Part shown: positions 6,311 through 14,262 of the stretch, piece after piece
Numbering within the stretch: the stretch's first letter is position 1
Layout: every line of letters begins with the position of its first letter
Source: Bacteroides sp. UBA939
Lineage (GTDB): Bacteria > Bacteroidota > Bacteroidia > Bacteroidales > Bacteroidaceae
Assembly: GCF_002293435.1 (NCBI RefSeq)
Contig: NZ_DBDF01000081.1
Location: forward strand, 33,156 to 50,027
Direction of reading: 5' to 3'
DNA: 16,872 nucleotides
Translations under genes and position numbers: made by a program
Notes under the pieces: model-generated
What the model was told of the DNA's origin: nothing
Seen by the model: only the letters and a program-made list of their open reading frames with translations
The model's database searches: none

Positions 6311-9300
6311 ATGGCTAAGCTTGTATTTCGTGTAGCCGCTGACTGGGAAGAGGTTATACGGTTAAGAAATGAAATATCGAAGTTGAAACAAGAGTTAAAG
6401 GGGATGGATAGTTCTCAATCTCCCGCTACTTTCAAGACTCTTAGTAACCAGTTAAAGGCGTCCACTCAAAAGATGGATGATCTTGTGTCAAAAGCTGCAC
6501 AAGCCGGAGCAGTGATGGAAAATGACTTTAGGAAAGGGATATACACCGCTTCGCAGTCAGTAAATGGGTTCACGGAAAAGATTATTGCTCAAAAGGCTGT
6601 AGTCAAAGATGTAGAAGCTGACGTAAGAAGGCTCGGAGAGTCCTATCGTGTTTCTTTAAGAAGAAATCCAATGTCTTCCGCTGGGAAGCTTGATGAATGG
6701 GTAGCAGCAAAAAAAGCTCTTGACGAAGAAAAGGCTACTTTGTTCGGATTAACCCAACAACAGGCAGAAGCCCGTCTTTCCGTGAAGAAGCTTCGTGATG
6801 AATATGCTTTGTTTAAGGATGAAAGTAAGGATAGCAAAGAATCCATCGGGGATATAGCTGGAGAAATGAAAGCTTGGATTGCCGGCATAGCTGGTGGCAT
6901 AGGCGTAAAGGAGTTCATCAGTCAGATGATAAAGGTACGTGGAGAGTTCCAAGCTGCCGACACCGCTATTCAAACTCTGTTAGGAAGTAAAGAGAAAGCC
7001 GATGCACTCATGGAAAAAGTCCGTGAGTATGCAAAGATTTCACCACTGGAATTCTCGGATGTGACACAAGCTACACAGATGATGCTTGGTTTCAATATCG
7101 AAGCGGAAAAAGTCCCACGATATCTTTCTGCCATCGGTGATGTGTCTATGGGAGATAGTCAGAAATTCAATTCTCTAACACTTGCTTTTTCTCAAATGTC
7201 TTCTGCCGGTAAGTTGGTGGGGCAAGATTTTAACCAGATGATTAACGCCGGGTTCAACCCGTTGCAGGTTATATCGGAGAAGACTGGAAAATCATTTGCT
7301 ACGCTTAAAGAAGAGATGTCCAAAGGGGCTATTTCCGCTGAAATGGTGCAACAGGCTTTCATTGATGCTACGAACGCAGGAGGTAAGTTTTACCAGATGT
7401 CAGAGAATGCATCCAAGACTATAAACGGGCAACTCTCTATGATGCAAGACGCTATGGATGCTGCATTCAATGAGCTGGGTGAGAAGTCAGAAGGAATGAT
7501 TATGTCCGGGATACAGGTAACAACATCTTTGATTCAAAATTACGAAACGATAGGCAAGGTGTTAGCTGGGTTAATTGTTACTTATGGGGCATATAGAGCG
7601 GCTTTAATTTTAAATATTACTTTAACAAGGGGATGGGCGGTTGCGGCTCGTGCTGATGCAGTAGCAAAAGGAATACAAACCATTGCAACAAAAGCGCAAA
7701 CGGCGGCTCAATTAGCATTAAATGCAGCGATGAAGGCTAATCCTTTTGTTTTGTTAGCGACAGTGGCAATAGGTGCAGCATCTGCAATGTGGGCAATGTA
7801 TGATAGCACTACGGCTGCTGAAAAAGCTACTAAAAAATTTAATGAAGAACAAGAACGATTTAACAAAACCATTGACGAGCGTAAACAAAAGATTGATGAA
7901 CTTATCCGCATCATTCAAGATGAAACGGAAACAGTTTACGCTCAAATTAAAGCGTATAAGGAATTACAGAAGTTGTCTCCTGCATTAACGGAAGCATATT
8001 CACAACAAGAATTAGCTACGCTTGCTACTGCTGATTCCCAGAAAATATTGAATAAAGAAACAGAACAGCTTAACTATGAACATACTATAGAACAAATTGC
8101 TAAGTATAAAAAATTAGTTGAGAATTTGAGTGGAGTTAATGACTGGAATGATGTTGATTTATTTACGAGGAAAGAACACCCTACAGGATCAATTAATGAT
8201 GCATTGAAACAAGATATGGATAGCCTGGAAAAATGGCAAAATGCCCTGAATGAATACAATCGTCTAAAAAAAGAAGCAGAAGAGAATGCCAAACCGGTTG
8301 AAGTTAAGCTATTAGAGGCTCAGACAGACCTAAATCAGATACAGAAAGAGTTTGATAGAGCCAAGAAAAAGCTTGATGAAGAACATGCTAAATTGAAAGA
8401 TAATCCATTCTATGTTATCCCCTTCCATATCCAAATAGAAGTCGATAACCTCGATAGTAAACTCAAAAAAGCGAAAGATTTTATTGCTACATTATTAGGA
8501 ACTAAGTCTGAGTCAAAAGCTGAAACCAAAGATTATGATTATTGGGATAAACAGAAAAAAGAAGCGGATAAAGCTCTGAAAGATATTGATTCTACCCAAA
8601 AGAAGTTAATGGATGCCGGCAAGTTCAATGGCATAGATACTAGTGTGGTAGAAAGCTATAAGAAGAACAGCAAGCTGTTAAAAGAGGCAGAAAAGGAGCT
8701 GGGTGTTTATGACTCATCATCCAAACAAAAGAACCAAGCAGCCAGTGAAACCAAAAAACTCCGCAAACAACAAGAACAAATAGCAGAAGAACATCTCTCC
8801 CTCCGCCGCAAGAACCAGCAGGATGAAATCAACCTAATGGAAGAAGGTTCTGAAAAGAAGCTCGCCCAGATAGAGTTAGACTATCAGAAAGAGATTGACG
8901 CCATCAAGAAGCTGGAAGAAGATTGGAGTAAGGCTAATGGTGGAAAGCTAACGGATAAACAATCGGAGACTATATCTAATGCACACAACAATGCGGAATC
9001 CGAACGGATGAAAGGCATTGCTGATATTGGCAAAAAGGAAGAGGAGCATTTGAAGGAACTGTTAGAAAAGTACCGTGATTTTGATGCCCAAAGAACAGCA
9101 ATCGAAGAACAAGGCAATGCTGATATTGCAGCCTTACAATCAAAGCGAACGGATGCCAACGCAAAAGAAATAGATCGGGCCATTGAAGTTGCCAAGAAGA
9201 AAATCAAAGAAGGTATTCAGCAGGTGAACGACACACAAGCTACAGAAGAAACAAAAGATAATAGTTTCATAAAAAAACTGTTTGGTGATGTATCTGAAAT

Positions 9301-11218
9301 GGCTTTTGATGATTTGCAAGAACTTATTGTACAGGCAAAACAACTCCGTGAATACCTTTCCGACAATGGAGATTCTAAAGGGATAACCTTTATCTCTCCC
9401 GAGCAACTGAAAGCCATTGAGAAAAGCCCGGCGGAACTGGAGAAACTAAAGAAAGCACTTGATGGACTACTGAAAGGTAACAAGTCAAATACATGGGATG
9501 ATATCATGGAAGGCTTCACCAAGGGCTTTGCAAAATTGAAATCCACCAAAGGGTTCAAGGAAGTTTCCGAAGGCTTGCAAGATATTGGGCAGGCCGCTTC
9601 TGATGCTTCATCCATGCTTTCCGGAGTTGCCGGTAGTCTTGCATCTATGTTTGAAGAGATGGGGGATACCGGGGCGGCTGATGCAATGACAGGCGTACAG
9701 GATGCTATGAACTCAATCTCTAATATCGGGCAGGGTTTCGCCAAAGGTGGTATTGTTGGAGGTATTGCCGCCGCAGTAGGAGAAGCTGCCAACTTCATAG
9801 GCAAGGCTTTTGCTGCCAATGCACGGCATAAAGCTGCTTTGAAAGAGATAATGAATGAAACCATGGCACAACAAAGAGAGTACAACTTGCTTCTCATGCA
9901 ACAGAATTTAGAGTATGAGAAAGCCACTACAATCTTTGGAACAGATGCATACGGCAAGGCTGCTAACGCCGTAACGGTTATGAAAGATGCCATAGCAGAC
10001 CTGAATGTAGAATTACAGGGAACGTCCGATCAAAAGAAGAGTCAGTCTAAGGATGCTCTCTTTAGAAAGTTCTTTGGTGTTGTCAATCCACAAGAAGAAC
10101 TCAAGAAAGCTTATGCCGGACTTGCCGATATTGAGATAAAGACCGGGCACAAGAAAACCGGGCTATTCGGCTGGGGAAAAGGAAAGGATATCTACTCTTC
10201 CATTCTTGACGTGTATCCTGAACTAATAGATGCTAACGGAAAGTTTGATAAGAGCCTGGCGGAAACAATCCTCAACACCCGTACAATGTCCGATGAGAGT
10301 AAAGCAGCTTTGCAGAACATGATAGACTTGGCACAACAGGCGGAAGACGCATACAATCAACTCAATGACTATCTTACAGACATTTTCGGAGACCTTGGCA
10401 ATACAATGAGTGATGCACTTGTCGACGCTTTCGAGAACGGAACTGACGCTGCACAAGCCTTTACTGATTCTGTTTCTGATATGCTTGAAACGTTGGCTAA
10501 GCAGATGATTTACTCTGTTACCATTGCCCCGTTATTGGAAAAGGCTCAAAAAGATATGATGGATACCATGCAGGATACCGGACTGACGGATGATCAGAAG
10601 TTCAGCAAATGGACGGGGATTCTTAACGGTCTCGTAGATGATGCAGTAGAGCAGCAGGGAGTAGCTAACCGCTTGTATGGTGACTTCCAGCAGATGGCCA
10701 AGGAGAAAGGCATTGATATATTCCAACCTGATGATTCATCTTCACAGAATGCAACCAAGGGAGGATTTCAGGTTATGTCACAAGATACCGGTAGCGAACT
10801 GAACGGTAGATTTGCTGCCTTGCAGATAGCAGGAGAAGAAATAAAGAACCAAGCAGTAAAGCAGGTTGATTTATTATCTTCCATCAATGAAAAGATGTCG
10901 ACACTTTACACAGCGCCTGATGTAGAGGACACCGGGGCGGTAGTAAGTCCCACATTTTACGTTGATGAATTACGTGAAGTATTTGCTTCAGGGTTCACTC
11001 AACGTGATATTTTCTCCGAGCAGATAGTAGAGCAGCTTGTTTCTATGAAAGGGGAATTATCAGGCTTGAAAGGTATTGTTGATGACATGCGTGATCTTCA
11101 GGCAAACACAAATTTGAATTGTCAATTCATGGTTGATAACACGACTGTTCTTGCCAAGAATAGCCGTAATATGCTTGCAGATACAAATGAAATTAAACGA
11201 AACTCACAAAAATGGTAA
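6311..11218 (+). CDS. Phage tail tape measure protein
   Basis: This 1635-aa tape measure protein would set tail length and help DNA ejection in a siphovirus-type tail. Residues ~1-190 are coiled-coil rich. Residues ~210-390 form the conserved tape-measure N-terminal domain (AIQTLLGSKEKADAL, then ISPLEFSDVTQATQMMLGF, then VGQDFNQMINAGFNPL). Hydrophobic segments follow at ~413-435 and ~476-495, then long charged coiled coils (~500-1090). A Gly/Ala-rich hydrophobic stretch lies at ~1140-1165, and a C-terminal helical region ends in NEIKRNSQKW. At 1.5 Å per helical residue it could span roughly 245 nm. The SD is strong (AGGAGG 6297-6302, 8 nt to ATG). It is uninterrupted, yet no other tail, capsid or packaging gene is nearby. 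Codon use shifts between ~7560 and ~8560. Confidence 0.93.
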   Translation: MAKLVFRVAADWEEVIRLRNEISKLKQELKGMDSSQSPATFKTLSNQLKASTQKMDDLVSKAAQAGAVMENDFRKGIYTASQSVNGFTEKIIAQKAVVKDVEADVRRLGESYRVSLRRNPMSSAGKLDEWVAAKKALDEEKATLFGLTQQQAEARLSVKKLRDEYALFKDESKDSKESIGDIAGEMKAWIAGIAGGIGVKEFISQMIKVRGEFQAADTAIQTLLGSKEKADALMEKVREYAKISPLEFSDVTQATQMMLGFNIEAEKVPRYLSAIGDVSMGDSQKFNSLTLAFSQMSSAGKLVGQDFNQMINAGFNPLQVISEKTGKSFATLKEEMSKGAISAEMVQQAFIDATNAGGKFYQMSENASKTINGQLSMMQDAMDAAFNELGEKSEGMIMSGIQVTTSLIQNYETIGKVLAGLIVTYGAYRAALILNITLTRGWAVAARADAVAKGIQTIATKAQTAAQLALNAAMKANPFVLLATVAIGAASAMWAMYDSTTAAEKATKKFNEEQERFNKTIDERKQKIDELIRIIQDETETVYAQIKAYKELQKLSPALTEAYSQQELATLATADSQKILNKETEQLNYEHTIEQIAKYKKLVENLSGVNDWNDVDLFTRKEHPTGSINDALKQDMDSLEKWQNALNEYNRLKKEAEENAKPVEVKLLEAQTDLNQIQKEFDRAKKKLDEEHAKLKDNPFYVIPFHIQIEVDNLDSKLKKAKDFIATLLGTKSESKAETKDYDYWDKQKKEADKALKDIDSTQKKLMDAGKFNGIDTSVVESYKKNSKLLKEAEKELGVYDSSSKQKNQAASETKKLRKQQEQIAEEHLSLRRKNQQDEINLMEEGSEKKLAQIELDYQKEIDAIKKLEEDWSKANGGKLTDKQSETISNAHNNAESERMKGIADIGKKEEEHLKELLEKYRDFDAQRTAIEEQGNADIAALQSKRTDANAKEIDRAIEVAKKKIKEGIQQVNDTQATEETKDNSFIKKLFGDVSEMAFDDLQELIVQAKQLREYLSDNGDSKGITFISPEQLKAIEKSPAELEKLKKALDGLLKGNKSNTWDDIMEGFTKGFAKLKSTKGFKEVSEGLQDIGQAASDASSMLSGVAGSLASMFEEMGDTGAADAMTGVQDAMNSISNIGQGFAKGGIVGGIAAAVGEAANFIGKAFAANARHKAALKEIMNETMAQQREYNLLLMQQNLEYEKATTIFGTDAYGKAANAVTVMKDAIADLNVELQGTSDQKKSQSKDALFRKFFGVVNPQEELKKAYAGLADIEIKTGHKKTGLFGWGKGKDIYSSILDVYPELIDANGKFDKSLAETILNTRTMSDESKAALQNMIDLAQQAEDAYNQLNDYLTDIFGDLGNTMSDALVDAFENGTDAAQAFTDSVSDMLETLAKQMIYSVTIAPLLEKAQKDMMDTMQDTGLTDDQKFSKWTGILNGLVDDAVEQQGVANRLYGDFQQMAKEKGIDIFQPDDSSSQNATKGGFQVMSQDTGSELNGRFAALQIAGEEIKNQAVKQVDLLSSINEKMSTLYTAPDVEDTGAVVSPTFYVDELREVFASGFTQRDIFSEQIVEQLVSMKGELSGLKGIVDDMRDLQANTNLNCQFMVDNTTVLAKNSRNMLADTNEIKRNSQKW

Positions 11219-11221
11219 TAT

Positions 11222-11578
11222 ATGAGACTAACAGTTGTAGAACAAGATGGAGTCCGGGTTACCCAGGAACAACCTGATAATGTTGTTATTGAAATGAACG
11301 GTACTTCTATCACCTTGACAGAAGAGAATACAGAGTTACTTCGGGTTATGCTTTATGAAGCTTATCGTTCCAAACGATGGAAGTGCAGTCGTGCAGAGAA
11401 ATCAGCAAGAAACAAGGCTCTTTGGGCGCTCGCTAAAGCACAAGGTAAAAGGAAACCGGATGTCCAGACAGAGGAAGCCTATAAACGGATGAAAGAGCAA
11501 GCAGCAGAAGAAATTTCTAATATTGAGATTATTATACCTGATTTTCAGGAGATGGGAATATCTGATTTTCTGAAATAA
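11222..11578 (+). CDS. Hypothetical protein coupled to the tape measure gene
   Basis: This 118-aa protein starts 3 bp after the tape measure stop and is surely co-transcribed. The first ~45 residues alternate polar and hydrophobic in short beta-strand style (RLTVVEQDGVRVTQ, then NVVIEMNGTSITLT). A helix (ENTELLRVMLYEAYR) and a basic region (~50-80, many K/R and W) follow, with an acidic C-terminal tail ending FQEMGISDFLK. I do not recognise a family. Position suggests a tail-associated or tape-measure accessory role, but this is inference only. Its stop overlaps a downstream ATG (TAATG). Confidence 0.72.
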   Translation: MRLTVVEQDGVRVTQEQPDNVVIEMNGTSITLTEENTELLRVMLYEAYRSKRWKCSRAEKSARNKALWALAKAQGKRKPDVQTEEAYKRMKEQAAEEISNIEIIIPDFQEMGISDFLK

Positions 11579-11805
11579 TGAGTATATTTGATGTGTAATT
11601 TTAAAAACTTAGCTGAGTCAGAAAAAGAAATCAAACAACCCAGAGGGTACAGGTCAAAAGACCGACCTTTGAACAAGCCAGAAACAACTCATTCGGTCAA
11701 ATGCTGAAAGGCATGGAAAAAGGAAGGTTGGCTCCTCGTGGAAGTGCGAACCGGTATGCACGTAACATTTCCGGCGATAAGTCCAAAAGCCTTGCTTCAG
11801 GATGA
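11578..11805 (+). pseudogene. Frameshifted remnant of a small phage gene
   Basis: A start ATG overlaps the preceding stop (TAATG, 11578), but that frame closes after six codons (MSIFDV). ATG 11592 opens another frame, MCNFKNLAESEKE, which ends at TGA after 38 residues. From ~11626 the -1 frame reads on coherently as RNQTTQRVQVKRPTFEQARN, with a basic Gly/Arg/Lys-rich end, and stops at 11805. The best single reading joins the pieces at the A-rich gaaaaagaaa (11621-11630), so one or two small indels seem to have broken a ~70-aa gene. A programmed -1 slip at that A-run is possible but is not supported by a classic heptamer or stem. The gene lies at the junction with the inverted cargo block. Confidence 0.4.
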
Positions 11806-11813
11806 TAAAAAAT

Positions 11814-11844
11814 GCCCTACCTCGTAATATCCACGGAGTAGGGC
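11814..11844 (-). terminator. Terminator of the minus-strand cargo operon (partly bidirectional)
   Basis: The inverted repeat GCCCTAC (11814-11820) / GTAGGGC (11838-11844) has a further inner stem (TCGT/ACGG) and a 7-nt loop. On the minus strand it is followed by ATTTTTTA, a good U-tract, so it ends transcription of the PIN gene, whose stop lies 7 bp before it. On the plus strand the tail (GTAATTCTCATTTT) is weaker but may still stop the tape measure transcript between the convergent genes. Confidence 0.8.
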
Positions 11845-11851
11845 GTAATTC

Positions 11852-12700
11852 TCATTTTACATCTGGATTGAAAAGGTATTCTTCACAACCTGCCTCTTTA
11901 ATTAAATCAATCCATTTTTGGTCTTTAGTCCAATATTTATCTCCCTTTCTCACATAAGCTAGTATAAACAGATCGTTTAAATCATTTCTCCCCCAGACCG
12001 TTTCTCCTGTTTCTAATTTTTTATAGAATAAATCCATGACACAAATCAGTAATTCATAGTTTCTAAGAGGTAGTCTTCTTAAGTTGTATCTGTTGTTTGT
12101 CTCCTGTTTGGCAAGATAGTTTAAATAATCAATGATAATATGTAAAGAATATCTTTCCTTATGTTTTTGGTTATTCTTTATCTTAGACTTACAAACAGAA
12201 GCAAGTTCATCCATTGACACCTTAATATCCTTTAATCCTTGCTTGGTTGCTAAAATATATTGATAAAATTCATCTTCTTTATCCTTCGCAATTATCGCTC
12301 CTCTAGCAATACGTGAGGAAGCCTCCAACAAACTATAAATCTCTCTGATAGTATTAGGTTTGAACTTTCTTTTATTACATGACTTTATCAAATATCTTAT
12401 AGGTTGCTCATAAATCATATTTTTTTGCGCTTCAAGTATTCTTCTACACGCATTCCGTACTCTCAGAGGGTTATTCTTTAGCACACCAGTATGACAAAGC
12501 TCCCACAAAGGGACATATGTGGGAGCCAACTTTTCTTTTAACTCTAAGAATAAAGCCTCATTATCCCCTAGATCGTACCAAATATTGGTATCTACAACTA
12601 TTCTTGGTACAAAAGACGCTTTACGTTTGTTTTTTCTTCTTCGGCGCAATTCCTTTTTATGGCGTGCCCATTCTTTATGGTTTTCTCTGATTCGTTTCAT
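11852..12700 (-). CDS. PIN-domain nuclease-like protein, second gene of a two-gene cassette
   Basis: This 282-aa protein starts with a strongly basic tail (residues 1-30, about half K/R). A PIN-type fold follows: RIVVDTNIWYDL with D37 and N39, E67 in VPLWEL, then D240/D243 in RNDLNDLFIL and D260 in YWTKDQKW. These acidic positions match the metal site of PIN ribonucleases, which cut RNA in toxin-antitoxin systems and RNA processing. It is about twice the length of common VapC toxins because of a ~150-residue helical insert (~75-230), so it is not a standard VapC. Its start overlaps the upstream gene by 4 bp. No small VapB-like antitoxin is adjacent. The DNA is visibly more A+T-rich than the phage genes, suggesting separate acquisition. 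Likely an RNase acting in defence or interference; the target is unknown. Confidence 0.7.
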   Translation of the reverse strand: MKRIRENHKEWARHKKELRRRRKNKRKASFVPRIVVDTNIWYDLGDNEALFLELKEKLAPTYVPLWELCHTGVLKNNPLRVRNACRRILEAQKNMIYEQPIRYLIKSCNKRKFKPNTIREIYSLLEASSRIARGAIIAKDKEDEFYQYILATKQGLKDIKVSMDELASVCKSKIKNNQKHKERYSLHIIIDYLNYLAKQETNNRYNLRRLPLRNYELLICVMDLFYKKLETGETVWGRNDLNDLFILAYVRKGDKYWTKDQKWIDLIKEAGCEEYLFNPDVK

Positions 12701-13248
12701 TTTAAATGTTCCAAAATTTTGTATTCATCATCAATATATAGTTTCTTAAATAAATCACGATAAACACTTGTTTTTTCCACTAAAAAATTGTTATGAGCAA
12801 TATATTCACTTTTAAACAGGTCAAAAACAGCCTTCCCGCATATTACGGCTTCGACTTGTGCTTGTTGGGTCATAACTTCATAACAAGGAGAATGAGTTTT
12901 CTTATGTTTCCAATAAGAATGACACATTGCCTCTACCTGATAGTCTTCTATCCCAATATTGATAGCATCTAAAATGCTATCCAACATATTCATATCGCAT
13001 CTACACCCTTCTGAGCAAGATACGACATACAAATAATTCCCTTTTCTGATACTATAAATCAAGGCGTCTTTTAATTCCATGAATAAAAACAACGCATCCT
13101 TACGGGAAAAAAGAATTCCCTTTGTTGTATCTAAATAGCTTTCTAAATCCTTCTTTTCTTGTTTAGTAAAAGTTTCTTGATAATTACATTCAGGATTAAT
13201 AATATCTCCTACTGTAAATTCTCTATTATCTACTCTAAATAAATACAT
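12697..13248 (-). CDS. Unknown protein, possibly ADP-ribosyltransferase-fold (DUF2441-like), paired with the PIN gene
   Basis: This 183-aa protein is coupled to the PIN gene by a 4-bp overlap. The order of motifs recalls small ART-fold proteins: MYLFRVDN at the N-terminus followed by GDIINP, then FSRKDALFLF (~47-56), a strand GNYLYVVSC (~70-78), and YWKHKKTHSPCYEVM with E124 where ART proteins carry a late glutamate. Cysteines cluster at C78, C82 and C84. I rate the ART assignment as a guess from pattern; no canonical H-Y-E triad is evident, and R5 would replace the usual histidine. It could equally be a sensor or neutraliser for the PIN nuclease. DNA is A+T-rich like its partner. 104 bp separate it from fic; no clear own promoter is seen. 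Confidence 0.6.
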   Translation of the reverse strand: MYLFRVDNREFTVGDIINPECNYQETFTKQEKKDLESYLDTTKGILFSRKDALFLFMELKDALIYSIRKGNYLYVVSCSEGCRCDMNMLDSILDAINIGIEDYQVEAMCHSYWKHKKTHSPCYEVMTQQAQVEAVICGKAVFDLFKSEYIAHNNFLVEKTSVYRDLFKKLYIDDEYKILEHLK

Positions 13249-13352
13249 ATCACATTCATTTTACGTTTATAAGACTATTTCTCCACATTCTATTCCATCC
13301 AGTAACCGAACTAAGTCCGATATATATTGATGTTACTTTAGCAACGTTTCGA

Positions 13353-13904
13353 TTACTCAGGTTCATAACCTTCATAGTAATAAGATTGGGTAATGCCCTT
13401 GAATATTACTTCCCGGTCATTTATCCGGTCGGTAAGTGCCTGATTCAACAACGTACGCAGTTCTAAATCATTGATAGGGCTTCGCTCCATCGCTTGCAAA
13501 TACAGGTGCTTGTCTACATTGCGCCAATCAACAACCTTTGCCAGATTCTTCTTTAATATCATATCCAACCAAATGCGCATAGTTCTACCGTTTCCTTCCA
13601 TAAAAGGATGCGCTATGTTCATTTCGACGTACTTCGCTACTATTTCATCGAATGTTGTTTCGGGCATCTTTTCTATTACTGGCAGCATAACATCAAGATA
13701 CATACAATTAGCAAATCGGAAATTCCCTTTTGCTATATTCAAAGTACGTATCTTTCCGGCAAAGATATACAGTCCGTCAAACAGATATCGGTGTATATCA
13801 CATAGTCCCTTTATTGTTCCTACTTCGATACTGTCTATATCTCCCGTCTCAAACAAGGCATGAGCTTTTACAAGGCTTAGTTTATCTATTTCGTTTGTAT
13901 TCAT
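13353..13904 (-). CDS. fic: Fic family protein AMP-transferase (adenylyltransferase), class III type
   Basis: This 183-aa Fic-domain protein would transfer AMP from ATP to hydroxyl side chains of target proteins. The catalytic loop is canonical: HPFMEGNGR at residues 99-107 with H99. Upstream GKIRTLNIAKGNFRFA is the usual flap and substrate-binding region. Near the C-terminus SYYYEG (174-179) fits the inhibitory helix motif [S/T]xxxE[G/N]; a C-terminal inhibitory helix defines class III Fic proteins such as NmFic, which are self-inhibited and toxic when released. The frame also has a GTG at 13910 overlapping the XRE gene stop; ATG 13904 (MNTNEIDK) is preferred. It is encoded directly after an XRE regulator, probably as one operon under autorepression. 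Confidence 0.92.
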   Translation of the reverse strand: MNTNEIDKLSLVKAHALFETGDIDSIEVGTIKGLCDIHRYLFDGLYIFAGKIRTLNIAKGNFRFANCMYLDVMLPVIEKMPETTFDEIVAKYVEMNIAHPFMEGNGRTMRIWLDMILKKNLAKVVDWRNVDKHLYLQAMERSPINDLELRTLLNQALTDRINDREVIFKGITQSYYYEGYEPE

Positions 13905-13906
13905 AC

Positions 13907-14161
13907 TCACTCAGCTTTTAATGTTATTGACTTACCACAATGAGGGCAGGTAAGGGAAACGGTATCGCTCTTTGGTCGCTCGAATAGTTCTGTTACCGGA
14001 CAGCCTATTGCATCGGCTATTCTCAAAAGAATTTCCGTAGATGGGTTACCGTTTACATGAGTGCTAAGAGTAAAACGGGAAATACCCATTTTTTCAGCTA
14101 CTTCATTAATTGATGTGCCATGTTCTTTGATGGCTTCTTTAATTCTTAGTTGCTCAATCAT
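13907..14161 (-). CDS. XRE-family HTH regulator with C-terminal CPHC motif
   Basis: This 84-aa Cro/CI-type regulator has its helix-turn-helix at ~16-40 (SINEVAEKMGISRFTLSTHV) and a domain body to ~62. A short tail carries a single CPHC (72-75), half of a zinc ribbon that could bind metal across a dimer. It sits directly upstream of fic with start and stop within 3 bp, and it is divergent from the accessory operon at 14330. Two related inverted repeats in the intergenic region are likely its operators. It would repress its own fic operon and perhaps the divergent genes, as an antitoxin-like or lysogeny-type switch. Operator assignment is inference. Confidence 0.85.
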   Translation of the reverse strand: MIEQLRIKEAIKEHGTSINEVAEKMGISRFTLSTHVNGNPSTEILLRIADAIGCPVTELFERPKSDTVSLTCPHCGKSITLKAE

Positions 14162-14182
14162 ACTTCATAGATTTTGTTTCTG

Positions 14183-14224
14183 CAAAGATACATTAATATT
14201 AAAGATGTGGTATTATCGTATCAC
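14183..14224 (-). promoter_or_regulatory. Promoter and operator of the XRE-fic operon
   Basis: On the minus strand TATCTTTG (14190-14183) matches the Bacteroidales -7 box. An imperfect inverted repeat GTGGTAT-tatc-GTATCAC (14207-14224) covers the -33 region, where only a weak TTTA is seen. It resembles the operator at 14272-14289, so the XRE protein probably binds both. Confidence 0.55.
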
Positions 14225-14262
14225 TAATTAAAGTTAAAAGATATATGATAATTGCACTATTG

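Noticed and set aside
9217..9993. 258-aa antisense open frame within the tape measure gene
   Set aside because: It lies wholly opposite a strongly supported coding frame; its Ser/Ala/Phe-rich content is the mirror of Lys/Glu/Ala-rich helices. A shadow.
11618..11632. Programmed -1 frameshift at gaaaaagaaa, like tail-chaperone genes
   Set aside because: It is downstream rather than upstream of the tape measure, has no canonical heptamer in frame and no clear stimulatory stem. Mutation is simpler.
13249..13352. Separate promoter for the ART-like/PIN pair
   Set aside because: No convincing TTTG/TAnnTTTG pair on the minus strand; only weak inverted repeats (for example ccgaactaagtccg). Not reported as a feature.
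13471..13863. 130-aa plus-strand open frame opposite fic
   Set aside because: The minus frame carries the complete Fic motif; this frame is cysteine- and phenylalanine-rich noise with no start context.
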